Made by a program: the position numbers and the translations under genes. Below, in pieces: positions 25,424-38,600 of a DNA stretch of 64,000 bases; the first letter of the stretch is position 1; every line of letters begins with the position of its first letter. Source of the DNA: Parus major (lineage: Eukaryota; Chordata; Aves; Passeriformes; Paridae); the NCBI RefSeq assembly GCF_001522545.3, contig NC_031770.1, positions 110,359,205 to 110,423,204 on the forward strand, read 5' to 3'. Under the pieces are notes generated by a model, which saw only the letters and a list, made by a program, of their open reading frames with translations, was not told the origin of the DNA and made no database searches.

Positions 25424-28400
25424 GCTGACACTGTGGGAGAAACTTCAAAGTGCCCCCCAAGCAACCCTCTTAAATTACTTCAATTTCACACCATTCCCAT
25501 ACAACCTGTTTTTTCAAATAATCGTTGAAATCTCTGTATCAGCCAACAAATTCATGATGGATAAGTAGTAGGGAAAGAGGACTGGTTTGCACTTAACCAT
25601 AAACTTTTCAAGTTCCCAGAACTACTCAAGCAATTAAACAAGCCTTAAATTGGATGTAATTGCAGACATTTGGAGGAGAGCTGTGATGCGTGTTTTCTGA
25701 AGGAGGGTTTAAATGGGTATCACAGCCAAATCCCTTTGTCTCCCATCTTTGCTGTGTAGGGAGAGTGAGAGGGAAGAGATTTTACCTTGAATATCAAAGT
25801 TTTCCATTAGTTACAAAATATGTCCCCTCCCAAAATGGATCTAAAACTTGAGGGGGTTTCCATGGAAAATATTTTCCAAAAACAATGGTTCTGGCTACTG
25901 TTTCTGCTCTGCAAATTTTTACCATTCCAGCCTTTTGTTCCAATGAGGAATTGGAATTAGTTTTAAAAGTGTTTTATTTACTCAGGGAAGGATTATTTCA
26001 CATCTCGGTTTGGTGACTCCTGTCACTGGGCCAAGTTCGGACCATTCCACTAAATCTGATGTGGCCACCCCTTATGAAAACAGTAGGAAGTAAAGGTGGG
26101 GTGAGGTTCTTGCCTGGTTTTCTGTGTGTTCCTTGTTCCAGACTAATAGGGATGTGCTTGGGAATCTCTCAGCCTGCTCCATGGGGGAGCTGTTCCCCTA
26201 AAATCAGGATTATCACAGGAAGGATCTATATTTTGGAGGCTTTGAATGACGTTCTGATTGCAAGGAAATGCCCTTCCTGTGGTGTGAATATTTTTGGATT
26301 TATTTTGAAAATCATGGTGCCTGAAGATCCACGTTCTCTCTCCATCTCTGCCATGGGCTGTTGGTTGGGAAAGCCAAGAGGATTTTAGGGTTGTGTCTGC
26401 TGGCAGGTGTGAGATGCTCCCTGGTGCCATTGGCCTGTTTTCCAGGGCATGTGATGTGGGAATGGCCAGTCTGTTGCCACATCCATCTCTGGATTTCTGC
26501 CATGCTTTCCCCAGGTGTTGCAATGTGCATTTAAAGATCTTTCTCAATCCTATTTCTTGCAAAGCTCTTCTGATTGAAAGAAATCCTTAAAGTCCATGGA
26601 ACCCTCTCAAATGAGCTGTCATCTTAGGAGAGTTTTTGATTAGTGAATTTTGATAGTACCAGAAAATTGGCACAGCCACAGAGAATAGCACAATTTAAGT
26701 ACTTCTATTGCAGAAGTGCCACTTTTCCCATAAACATTGAAATTCAACTAATCACTACTGGAACTCGTTAGCACTCAAAACCTGGAAAACACTCTTGCAC
26801 TTGATTCCTCAAATAAACCTTATTCAAGGAGAACAAATTCCAGAATTGCTACAAAGTGGTAAAAATAAGTTGTTAGGGCTTAACCTGAGGGTTTTGGGGG
26901 ATTTTTGCTCCATGTTTCATCTGTAAACTGTGAGGGATAAAGATTCCCTCATTAGGGTGATGGGAGGATTATTTAGACAATGTTGGTGATGTGCTTCCAG
27001 ACTTTCACATCAGAAGTGCTGTGGGACCATGGTGGTGGTGGGCAGAGCAGGACAAATCCTTCATGGCACCTTCCTTTCATCCCCATTTGGCTCAGCAGAC
27101 ACAAACAGGCAGATTGTTCTGAAATGTCACAGGAAGATTTTGGGAAGTGATTTCCTCCGTCCTCTGAAATGCTCCTCTCTCCCTGTGGAAAGCATCCAGG
27201 GAAGTCAACTGAGAAACCAAGGCTTTAGCACAGTCCTGTTGGGCCATGGAGTTGTTGACAGCAGAGGTGGAAAGAGCACATGGGTCCTCAGGTACATTCC
27301 CAAGAGCTCATGCCACAGGCATTCCTGTGTCTTACTCTCCCACCCTAAATCCTGTCTGGCCGAAAAAAATTCCAAAGAAGAATTCTGCTCACCCCAGACC
27401 CTCTCATTCAGGTGCATCAGGCAGGAATAATGGCCTAAGCTTTCCTAGTAAATAGTACATTTTTTGTTAACTAAGCTTGAAACTTGGTCATGCCCATGCC
27501 TTGAATTTGCCTTATAAACCAAACTCAGCCCATTCTGAACCCAGGTCCTTCATCTGAAGTTGTCTTTCCAGTGCCGTTCCAACCCAGCGTGGCTTGCAGG
27601 TGAAGATGCCCATCCATCCAAGTTAGGATCAAGGTTTTTCAGTTCATCTGGGAGAGGCTGGCTCCTTCCTAGTTCACTTCTGCACCTGAGCCAGCCTTCC
27701 TGGGATTCTAGAAAGGCTGGGATCCAAATTAGACACCCAAAAGTCAATCTGAATGAACAGGGAAAACTACACCAAGTCCTGCTGCGGACACCCCTGTTTG
27801 TCCCCCACAGTGGTGTCCCAACAGCATTCCTGGCTTCTGCCAGCACACACGGTGCTTGGTGACACGGGGCTGCCACCAACCCCTGCTCTGAGCTGGCCAG
27901 AAGTGGCTGAGGGCAGTCCTGCCCCTTCTCTCTGTCCAGTGAGCGAATTTCCGCCAAACTCGTCGGCGTTGTCCTTGACTCGGTGCGAAACCGCTGACAG
28001 CGGGGGCAGGCTGCTTGTCAGCAGCTGTTGGAAGAGCTCGGGATTTTCAGATGGGATGGGCTGACAGGTGTCAACACGATGCAAAACCTGTGCTCTTAAC
28101 TTGGCATAGAGTGCCTGCGAGTCTCTTTCTTTTTCGATCACCAGGCAATGACCTTATGTACGGGGAGCCCGTTGGGGATGGGCAGTGTCTGCAACTTCTC
28201 ATTTTGCAGGAGGGCTCTGAGGATGCGCTCTGGATTATTCCCAGCTCTTCCTTCTCTTTTCCACATCTTGGAGGGCAATGTGCTTCAGCATGAGCAGAAG
28301 AAATAGAGCAAGGGCCAACACAGAAGTTTAGTGCAGCGGAAATGTCGGTTGAGTAAGGAGGGAATGAGAAGCACAGGCTAAGACCTCAGAAAACCAGACG

Positions 28401-29133
28401 GGTGCAGGTTTCATCTCTGCCTCAGCCTGGCAAGACTTCTGCCAACCCATCAAAATTGTTGCCTGTGTTCTGGACAATTTATTCTCTGGGCTCCTGGGGT
28501 GTGACAGATTGAGATATTCAGGGCAGGGCTCTGCAGAGGGATGAGATCAGACTCGCTGAGTGCCTTCGACTTCCCCTGGTTTAGTGGGAGCTGAAGGCAT
28601 CCAGCACATCCCAGGAGGCAGCCCATGGCAGGCTGTGCCCTCTTTGTGTTAGATTATTCCCTGAGCACTCAAAGTTCAATCCTGCTTTTCTTCCATCGGT
28701 GCAGGTGTGTTGATCACGACACGAAGAGGCCGCTTGAATTTAGGAAGGCTGTTAAAAGGTGTCCAAAATGCTACATAAGAGCTCGCAAAATCAACGTGCT
28801 CCTTTAAAGACCAAACTCTGGTCTCAATTTCACCATCAGCCACCCTGGGGAAACCCCAGTATTTTTTTCTGGGAAAACACTGTTCTTTCTGTCATCAGCG
28901 AGGCCAGGATTCGGCCTGGCCCCACCTGCCCTCATTAACTCCACCAAGCTCTTTATTTTTGTTGGTGATGGCTATGGTAGGGCAGCAACATTTCAACTCT
29001 CAAAGCCTCGTGGTGCCTTTCCTTGTGGTGCTCACCCTTCACAGGACTTCAGTCAAGGCAACCACTTGCATCCAACAGCAACGCCAGTACTTTTCCTCTG
29101 TATTAGGTGCCAGTGCAGTAACAGACTTTAATG

Positions 29134-29196
29134 TATACTTATATAAATATAGATAGATAGATATATTGCTATAGTTATAATTATATATATATAATT
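29134..29196. repeat. GATA / AT microsatellite
   Basis: AGATAGATAGATAT (about 29150-29163) is flanked by TATAAATAT and by a run of TATATATATATAA. It is AT-rich low-complexity DNA. Confidence 0.85.
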
Positions 29197-31726
29197 GAGG
29201 TTCTGATGCCGCTGTCTGGGGAATGGACCATTCCTCTGCAGGATTAACACTGCTCGAGTGAAACCAACAGCTCAACGTCCTGTAAAATGTTACAACCTTG
29301 GCAAGGAGCTTCTCTTTCCCATATTTTTTTTGGTTTTTTTTTTTTTTTCCAGGTTCCTTCTCCCCTCCCAACTCCCAGAAACGCTCTCAGTGAAAGATGC
29401 TGTTTCACATCATAGAAATTTCTAAAAATTTCTCCAGATCTTCCCAGTGGATGCCACCAGGCCACATCTTCCTCCTAACGCGGGATGGGGAGGTCTCCCC
29501 TTGCTGTGGAAGGAGGATGATGGGTTTGGGGGATGCAGCATCCCAGGGGAGCATCCCAGGGCAGCATCCTTGCCTTTCCTTTGCACCTTGTGGCAAGTGG
29601 TGTTATTCCCCCACCCCGAGCAGAACCATCTGCTGTCGAGCCTCTCCATCTCAGCTGCCCCAACAACTTGGTGTGTTTTATTTCCTCTTTGGATGCTCGG
29701 TTTTCCGTTCTGCTCCGAGTGAGCCGCTGCCCCAGCCCTCGCTGGCAGGCAGGAGGGAAGCTGGAAAAGGCTTTGCTCACACGAGCAGTTCTGCCTGACT
29801 TCAGGGGGAGAGGTTTTTTTGTCAAAGGACTGCTGGGTTGGGCCAATTATCCCCTTTATTGTTACCTTTGAAGTATTGCTGAAACGAGAGAGAGACGATA
29901 GAACAGATGTGGAGTGAAGTTATCTTTTTCCTAAAGGGAACAACACCAATAATACTGTAAAAGGTGCTAGAATCAAACCTCATTTTATATACTTTGGTTC
30001 TTAGAGATTAAAAAAAAAAATTAAACACACAGTATTCTTCCTGTGCAGCCTTACTGTAGATTGTTATAACCAACTCATTATCCAAAAGACAAAAAAAAAA
30101 AGTGAAAAGGTTAAAAAAGGAGAAAAATGAAGTGATCCTGTATAAAGTGTAACAAATATGACTTTCCTATATAAATGTAAATGATCAGACATATATTAAA
30201 ATGCACTTGAGACAGGCAGCAGGCATGAAAAGCTTTTGAAGAATCTTTTTTAATGTACAACACCTGTCTTTTTTCATTTGGCTGGAGCAAGAGGGAATGT
30301 GCCAAGTTTCTTTTATTTCATTTTCATTTCATTTGTGATTTTTGGAAAAGGACAGAGTGCTGGAAAGAGAGTGGGAGGTTTAGCTGGGACAGAAACCTGG
30401 AATATTCATCTCAATTTTATTTGTTTTGTTTTGTTTCATTGTTAGTTTACGATATTGGTGGCAGTGTTTGGCCTCACACCTCATTTCTCAAATGCTTTTG
30501 AAAGCTTTGCTGCCTGACCCAAGTTCTGAGCATAACTCTTACCTCAAGAACACTTTTTAAGAAAAAAAGAAAAAGTCAATTGTTTTTTCCCATCTCTGGA
30601 AAATTAATGTAAACAAATGACAACAACAAAGAGAAAAAAATTTAAAAAAGCAAACAACCAGCAGTGATGAAGGAATGAAAATTAAAAAGAGAAAGAAGTC
30701 AAAGCAGAGGTTTGGTGATCAAACCGAGCCATTCTGGTGCTTTTCCCCTTTTTGTGTTGCTAATGATCAAAATTACATGAGATGGGCTTAGACAAGTCTG
30801 TGGTCTTAGGATGTAGCAAAAAATGTATTTAAAAAGAATACAAATTTGCATGGAACAAACTCTGATGGAACCTTTAAAGAATGGCTGTTTCAGTGTCAGA
30901 CGTTTAATGTTAGCATGTGTGTGTGCTGTAAATACCTTTTCATGTGTGACATGTACAGTTGACTGAGGAAAAAAAAAAAGTATGGAACCGAACAAAAAAG
31001 AATAATAATCAAATGCTATTTTATCAGATGATGCACTTTTTCACCTTGATGAGAAGCCACTGTTCACAACTATGCAATCTTCCAGTTTCTCTCTCTATCT
31101 CCTCTCTCCAACCTCAAATTTCCCAACTATTTTCCATAACCTAAACCGTTTTTTCTTTTGTACAAAGAAACACAAAAAGTTCCAAACTCTGGTTCAAGGT
31201 GAGAGTGCTACTGTGACTTTTCTCAAACAATAAGAGCTAACAAACAGACAAACAAAAGGGGTTTGGTTTTGTTTTTAAGAAAAAGGAGGTTCGGACATGA
31301 CCCTCTTTATGTTCTCTAAGTGAATTGATGTTTTCTACATGTGCCAGGCTTCTGTTGACTGTTTTTTGGGTTTGCTTTTCTTTCTTGATTCATTTCTCTC
31401 TCTTGGGTTTTAGAATATTTTTTTATTTGGTTCCTTATGTTTTTGGTTTTTTTCTTTCTTTTTTTTTAATTCTGGTTTTGTATTGTAGGTATTGGGGATG
31501 TGAAGATGAAGGTGAAATTTGGCTTAACTCCAAGTGTTTTAGTACATGTGTGTGCTATATGTACATAGTTTTCTACATAGAAAATTTTACGCGCTTTTTA
31601 ACGCACTTTACGACTTGTATGTAAAAAGTTGTCTATATAGAAAATGTAGTGAGTGTCCCCCGAGCCTCAAAGAAGAGCCTTTTGATTCCATGACTTAGGA
31701 GGAGTTCAGGTGTTTGAGTATCTCAT

Positions 31727-31786
31727 GTGCGTGTGCGTGTGTGTGTGTATTATATACTATATTATATATTATAGAAATATATAATA
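31727..31786. repeat. GT microsatellite with adjoining AT-only palindrome
   Basis: GTGCGTGTGCGTGTGTGTG (ending at 31749) is followed by an AT-rich stretch. Within it TATTATATATT (31760-31770) pairs exactly with AATATATAATA (31776-31786) around a 5-base loop. Confidence 0.8.
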
Positions 31787-32407
31787 GCCTATGTCCACGT
31801 GAGGGTGTGTATAATATAGACACACATCCAAACCCAGGATTGTACCCATCCACACCACCCAAATAGAGGTTTTGTAGTTCTTTAAGCTGTAACTAATAGC
31901 CTGGCTCTACTGGGTAAAATTCCCCCTGTCCTTAGGTGAAAGGTAGAAAATTGACCCGTTATTCCCAGTGCATATTCCTGGGGTGGGGGAGGGATTAAGT
32001 CTTTATAACTTTTCTTTCCCCACCCCAGTTGGCCACGGAGAGAGCGTTGGTGAGGAAACAGGGTCGTCCAGTGATGAGCTCAGGAAACCACGCGGCCACC
32101 AGAGGTGGTTGCCCTGTCCCCTGCCCACCACCGGCTCCCCTGCGGCTTCGAGCACGTCGCTCCCACCTCTCTGTGCCTGTCACACGGGGGTTGCCAATGC
32201 TGACCAAGCCTTTAAGCACTTTGCACTCATGGTCCTCCTCAGCACGTCCCGCGGGGTCCCTCTCCGTGCCGACGGGAGGTGATTCGGGCCAGTTTACGGT
32301 GAGTTCTTCACCAACCTGCTCTTTGTCCTCCAGCTCTCTTCTGTTCAGGAAGCTCACTGCTGCTTCCTTTGACCTTCATCACCTCATTTTTATCTTCTGG
32401 CTGTGCT

Positions 32408-32432
32408 TCTCCTTCCTTCCTTCCTTCCTTCC
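32408..32432 (+). repeat. CCTT tetranucleotide microsatellite
   Basis: Five to six uninterrupted TTCC units occur in a pyrimidine-rich region. This is an ordinary short tandem repeat. Confidence 0.9.
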
Positions 32433-32589
32433 ACTCAAGGTTTCCCTATCCTTGGGAGCCATGGCCCACCGTGGTGGCACTCTTCAAACCCTTTTATCGG
32501 ATTCTCCTCAGCCACAGCTTGGCTGAAGGCCAAATCCTGGATTGCTGCTGTCAGCTCACTCTTATCCCACATACTGCACATAGACCCCA

Positions 32590-32647
32590 TGGTCTGGATC
32601 CTGGTGGATGCCTTCCAACCTGAGATATTCTGTGGTTCAACGATTCC
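32590..32647 (+). repeat. Short CR1 LINE 3' tail
   Basis: The tail blocks 'ggatcctggtggatgccttc', 'caacctgagatattctgtgg' and 'ttcaacgattcc' are a diverged version of the CR1 end (cttccaacctgagatattctgtgattct). Only about 58 bp are recognisable. Confidence 0.7.
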
Positions 32648-35600
32648 GCGACCTTGAATTTCTTGGGGTGGGATAGATAAAAACCCATTTCCGACTCATT
32701 GGACACCTAACTTGGCGAAGCTCTTCCAAGTGACCAGGGAACAGCTGTGGATACAGAAAGGGCTCTTTCTGAAGGGGGTAAAAGTGGGGACGATGAAGGG
32801 AATGGATTCTTGGCATCTCTTCCATGTTTCAATGGGAACACAAGTGTCCACATCATTCTGTGTATCAAGGGTGCTTCTTCTAGCCAAACTTTTCGCATTT
32901 GGATCCTCAGCAACAACTTCATGTGAGTCTTCCTGCTCACATGTTACAGCCACATTTACCTGAAAACAACCGTACTGGAAAAGCTGGATGCCAGCATCTG
33001 CAGTATGTGTTAATGATTATCAATGATTAAGTTCATGACTAATCAAAATTTTTCAAAGACAGTATTTTTCCCCCCGGCTCACTCTAAGTTAGAATTTCCA
33101 TCCCTGAATATGCAGTGCTGAAAGGCCAAGTGGAGTCATCCTCTGCCCCAGTTTCTGCTAAAGTTTTATGGAAAAAAAATTAGGATACTTTCCTAATTGC
33201 TAAATTCAGTGAGCAGAGGAACCTAGAAGGCAAGTTTAACTCAATCTGTAAACCTGCAGCTAAAATCTTTTAAGTTCATACACTCCAGTTCTTAAAGGCA
33301 GTAACTTACAAAAGCTGCTTGTTCCATGACTCACCAAGAAAATCTGTTAGGGGAAAGAAATGTATGGAAGATGCTCGGCAATGTATTTTTCCTTTCTGTT
33401 TTACCCAGCCCCTTCAAAGCAAAGCAAGGCACCCTTTGGAGTCTCAATAAAAGCACACCCTTGTTTCAGTTCCAAATGGCTTTTTTTGTGATATGAAGAC
33501 CCAAATCTTTAGCAGTGTCTTTGGGAAAGAACAGGAGAAATTCACTTTGCGAACGAGTATAAAGCCACTTCCAGCTTCCAGAGCCTAAGACAAGCGTGAA
33601 CTTTTTGTCAGATTTCCCTGGGTAAGGAGGTTTTTCCAAAGGTCCTTGGCTTTACATGAATGGGATCCAATCCTCTAATTTAGCCAGAAGATCTGGGTAT
33701 CCCATGAATGATCAAGATCCTTTCCATACTCTATACTTCCATACCAAAGGGAGACTGCCAGGTAGGGATTCATCCCCGTTGATTTCAGATCTGTTGTGTG
33801 GCCTTTATTTGGTTACATTTAGGTGAGCTGAATCCCATCCAGAGTGGACAGGATTTACCATGCTTCCAAGACAATCTCCACCATGGCTTCTCATGAGAAT
33901 TTTGTATTCTGCTAATGAGCATTTTAAATTATCTCCTTCAACACAGCTCTGGAGTTGGGAATTTGGCTCTGCAGCCCCTGCCAAAGTGGAACATCCACAT
34001 CAGGCATTCCCCTTGCAGGAATAAAGGTATCAGGCTGCAATTCAGTGTGGGACCCACTCAAGAAATGGGGAAATTTGATTTTTTTAAGTGTTACACACTT
34101 TCTGTGACCTTCCTCTGGTCGCTGTAGGGGTTCCCAAAAAATCTCTTTAGAAATGAATGCACAAGCAATAACCTTCTGTGTGTTTTCCTAAAGGATAAGG
34201 TCATTCTCCAACAGTGACTCGCTCAATTCATGCAGCGAGCTGGTAGCAGTCACACTGGCTTCTCCTCCTGCTCATTCGCAATTTGTTCTGGTCAATTCTC
34301 CTCATTTTCTTTAATCCAGCCATGACATTGTAAATGATAGGAGAATAAAGCTCTCAGTGCCACTCTTTGCAGGAGAGCTGGGGAATCGTGCTTCTTCCAG
34401 GGTGTTACTTCCTACCTTTGAGAGAAAATTAGGAGCTGTTTGAGCAGCAGCAAAGTGGCTTCCTAGTCTGAAAATCCAACTTGATTTTGTCTGTGTTGGA
34501 CATAAAGCCCTGAGAGATCCTTAAACCACCGATAATTCATGGCTCCTGAACGACACGAGGGTGCCGTATCCATCCTTTGCTGCACATGCCAGCTCATGGA
34601 TGAAGGTGTTCCAATGGCCTAAAAAACTATTACCAACCACCCCTGTGCTGGAAACACATTGGAAATGTTTTCCTGGATCCAGCCTGGTTCCCCTGGCTAA
34701 CATTAAACCCACATCATCTTATATCTGTCTTTCCAGCCATGGAAGGAAGCATCAGCTAAAGGTTGTCCTGGGTTGACAGACTAAATTTAAAAGCCCAAGG
34801 TTATCCCAAATCCATCCCGGGATATTGTGCTGAGAATTACCCATAGAGCCCCAGGTGCCTTAACAAGTCTCCTTGTGGGAATGCAGAGCAAGCAGCCAGA
34901 CCCCACCAGGTGCCAGCGTCGGTCCCACCAGTGCCGGCCGCTTCAGTGCCACCAATTTTCTTGCCACGTATCTGCTGCTGCCTGAAAAGAGCAGCAGGAT
35001 CCATCCAGGGGCTGCCCTTCTGCTGAAGCCTTGTTTGGTTGGCCATCATCGACAAGTCCAAGCCGATATTCCAGAGCACACCTTTGTGGATGCAGCCTCC
35101 AGCATTCCCAGAGTGTGCTGTTTCCCCTCAGCCACCTAAAAGGAATGGAAACTGATTAATTTTGCTTTTGCTTTTGTTCAACCCCAGTAGATTCCCTTGC
35201 TGGAGAGTCCTCCCTCTTTGCCCTCAGGCACTACCAGTACCCCTAGATCACAGGCTATTTCTCAGAGCTGTTTTATCAACATTAAAAGTCATGAAAAATC
35301 AATGGAAAATTTTCCCTCAGAGACAACTAGTTTGTAGGAAATGCTTCTGATTTATTTTCCTCCCTGTTCCCCAGATGGCATCATTCCTAAATGGGCTCTG
35401 ATATCAATATCAATGTTAGTAGGATCCATTGATCAAGCTGTGAATCAAAGCTCACTGCTGTGGTGGATATACAGATGTTAATGACAGTTGCGTTAAGCCA
35501 AATTTAGCAGCTGGATTCTTCAACATCCCTTTGTTTTGTATCTACCTCACTATGATTTCTTTGATTTCTTGTGATTTAGTGTTGTATACAATGTCAGAGG

Positions 35601-35656
35601 TGATATGTAGATAAAAATATATATATATATATACAAATATATATTTTTTGCTTTGC

Positions 35657-35662
35657 AATAAA
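35657..35662 (+). promoter_or_regulatory. Candidate poly(A) signal AATAAA
   Basis: The context TTTGCAATAAAGCTCAAAGC is typical of a vertebrate mRNA 3' end, and U-rich TTTATTGTAATGTTTCC follows at about 35703-35719. An AT microsatellite lies directly upstream (35617-35633). It lies 20 kb past the XKR6 stop, so the transcript it might serve is unknown. Confidence 0.35.
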
Positions 35663-38600
35663 GCTCAAAGCTATAACACGAATATTCATAAAATGTCATA
35701 ATCTTTATTGTAATGTTTCCTTCTTAGTTGTAAAATCCTGTCTGGATCCTATTTTCCTGTACACTGGAATCTATATTGTGTTCATGAATGAATGGTTATT
35801 ATTTCTGTTCCTTTTCCATTGAAGTGATGTTTTTGAGATGTGAGATAGACACCAGAATTGTCAAACATTAATTTACTTTTTTTCTTTTCCCCAAATACAG
35901 CCTGTTTGTAACTGGAATCAAGCAGCAAAATTGAAAGAAAATTATTTGCAGTCCTGATCTTTCAATTTTGTTTTGTCTGATCTCAACATTGAATTTGGCA
36001 GGAGGCAGAGAGGGAGCAGACAAAGAGGGGCTTTTAGGACTGATGGAGGAAAAATATGTTCATCTCTTTCCATTTGGGTGAAGAGGGGGTCCATTCTTTG
36101 AAATAATTGGAACGTGGCACTTCCCTGAGCCATGGGACCACATTCATTAAAGACTTGTCCCTCTAATGGCAGCCACTGACCCAGAGTCACTAACCCAGGT
36201 CCTTTCTGTGGGGGTGGAGAGAGACAAAGAGCTCCCCAGGACAAATCAGCACTTGGCTAAGGCACGTGGCATGCATCTCCTTCAGTATGGCTGGAATTGA
36301 GGATTTGAGGCTCCCCTTGGATGCCCCACCTTGATGGTCTAAAGCCAAGTTCCCATGGTCAGAGCACAAACATCCTGGCAAGTGAAAAGCCCCCGTTTTT
36401 TGGTCATGAGCATCGTTCTGAGCCACACGGCTCCTTGTGCTCCGGCAATGGAAGGGGTGAGGAGTGTGGGAGCTCCTGGAAAAGTGGGGAAGGCTTTTCC
36501 CTGTGTTCATCTGGTGGAAAATGTCCTTGGGCCCGGTGACGAGCCAGGAACACCACAATGACAAACATCTGGTACCAAAATTCTGGCTGAGTCCTGCGGT
36601 GTGGGGAGGAGCAGTAGAGAGGGTTCTTGATGTGGATGGGACCTCTCAGTTGTTTATTCCCAGGAAAGCCTCACAGATTGATCCTCCTGCCTGGAATGTG
36701 AGGACACAAAGCCCACATCTGCCCAGAGCAATCCTTTTCAATGCCCCCACTGCTCCCGTAGGCTGGAATTAGGAAAAAAAAATAAAATAAAAAAAAGCAC
36801 CAAGCTCCAAATACTGGGATTCTTAGCTTGGTTAGGAAATATTTACAGGGATCTCACTTTACAAGGAGTAAAATGAGGGGAATCCTCTCCATTTCCTTTC
36901 CACCAGATTGTGGGGAATGTAACATTTTGCACCACGGCTTTGTGAAAGCAAACAAAAAATTAGTGACCAGAAAGAATTGGACACAAATGGAGTATGACAT
37001 ATCTTTTTTTTAAGAGCAAGGAGAATAATTATTACTGAACATAAATCCAGCTGTTACATTAAGAAATAAAAATATTAAAAAAAAAAAAAAAGAAAGGAAA
37101 AAGAAATAAAGAAAGAAGCAGGAAATTAAACCCAAAGAGAAATAAATCTCTGTGGAGAAAATGATGTTGGGTTTCACTTAAAGCACAAGACAGGACTGCA
37201 AAACACAGATTTAGACTGGGTTTCATGCGACCCCTTCTGTGTAGTCTTATCTCTAAAACTGGCACAATTGTTCAGTACAAACAGCATTTTTTTCCTCATT
37301 CTTATCTGGTGTCTGTACAAACCTGGCTTGTTCTTTGGTTTGGTTTGATTATTTTTGTTGACTGTTCCCACCTATTTCTATTTTTATGGTGTAGTATTTT
37401 GTCTTTCTGGAATGAAATACAGGTGTGTTCATGAAGTTGTATAGCAGATGGAATTACAGGTTGGAGTTGAATTGGAAAAAGAAATAATCTAACAATGAGA
37501 AAAATATCTATATGAAAAGTATGCTTCCAAAGTGTGTGTTTGAATTTGGGCATTTTTTGTCATTCTACTGAGTTTTTTGAAAGGTTTATTTTGAGATAAT
37601 GAGACTTTCTGAAGTTTGAGAGGAGCTTGAGATACCAAAAAGCACAATTTATTGTTAAACTGCTATAATTTGATTGAGGGTCCATTATGGTAGTTCAATT
37701 TTTGCCTATTACAATTCGCAAATTTTGACATGAAATACACAATCCTTTCAATCTGTTCATTAATCATCTTGCATTAGGCAGAAGGAAGAGATGCAGCTGT
37801 TTCATTTCTGCTCAGAAATCACATGGAATTCCTGGCCTTATTTGGTCTTTATTTGCTTCAGAAATAGGGTTGGATTTTGTGCTTTGTGGTTTTTGTCTTC
37901 AATCCCTGCTGTGAAGTCAAAAAGGTCTCCTTTTAGCTGAGTGGCAAAGAGTCTGTCCAGTGAAGGGAAGAGACAGCCTGGATTTTCTCTCATCTGCAGT
38001 GAAATGTGCTCTGGGAAGGACCACTCATGGAATCACTGGTGGATCTGATTGGGTCACACTGATTAACGTTAACGAGGTTCCTGGTGGATCCTCTCTGCCC
38101 TCCAGAGCTGCAGGTGCTGGATGAACTTCATGCCTGAAGCAGCATTAACGATGTCCTCAGGTGTTCAGAGGGCTGGTGGTGGTTTGATGAGCTGGGGAAG
38201 TCTTCAGCATTTCTCCTTCATCTCTTTGAAGGGAGCTCAGGTTTTCTTCCCTTCCTCCCACAATTATTTCCCCTGGTGCTAATGGGATGCCTTTGGTTTT
38301 GGTCATGGAAGCATTTCCTTGTCACATCTGGCTGGTTTGTTACTGTGGTCATATTGCAATGATTTCCTAATGCCAGCTCTGAGGTTTTAAGTCCTTCTGG
38401 AGCATCAGCTTTGCTTTTTTGAGAATCTTCCTGTGTCTCTTCTATCTCTGTGGAGGAGTTTCATGCTCACTGCTGGGCTACCTGCTCATTTCCATGTCTC
38501 AGGACTCTTCACTTCTACAAAGACCCCTTTTGTTTTGGAAGCTGGCTCCTGAGCAAAGCTTTCCTCTTATTCAACCTTGCTAAATGTGGGAAAGCTGTAC

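Larger units (their letters stand above)
25424..32589. other. Non-coding stretch, with an AT-rich 3'-UTR-like island at 28.9-32.0 kb
   Basis: No exon is recognised. From 25.4 to 28.6 kb it is ordinary mixed sequence; a cluster of about ten CpGs lies at 27942-28005. From about 28.9 to 32.0 kb it becomes AT-rich with A/T runs, GATA and GT microsatellites and many short T-rich tracts. This texture is like the sequence just after the XKR6 stop, so it may be transcribed 3' UTR or conserved non-coding DNA. Confidence 0.5.

Noticed and set aside
28371..28470. Possible further MIR relic
   Set aside because: Only a vague resemblance to the tRNA-related part of MIR, with no ordered block matches.
34768..35145. 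Possible LTR starting TGTCCTGGGTTGACAG
   Set aside because: The start resembles avian LTR beginnings, but no matching CA end, target duplication or internal retroviral sequence was found; left unannotated.
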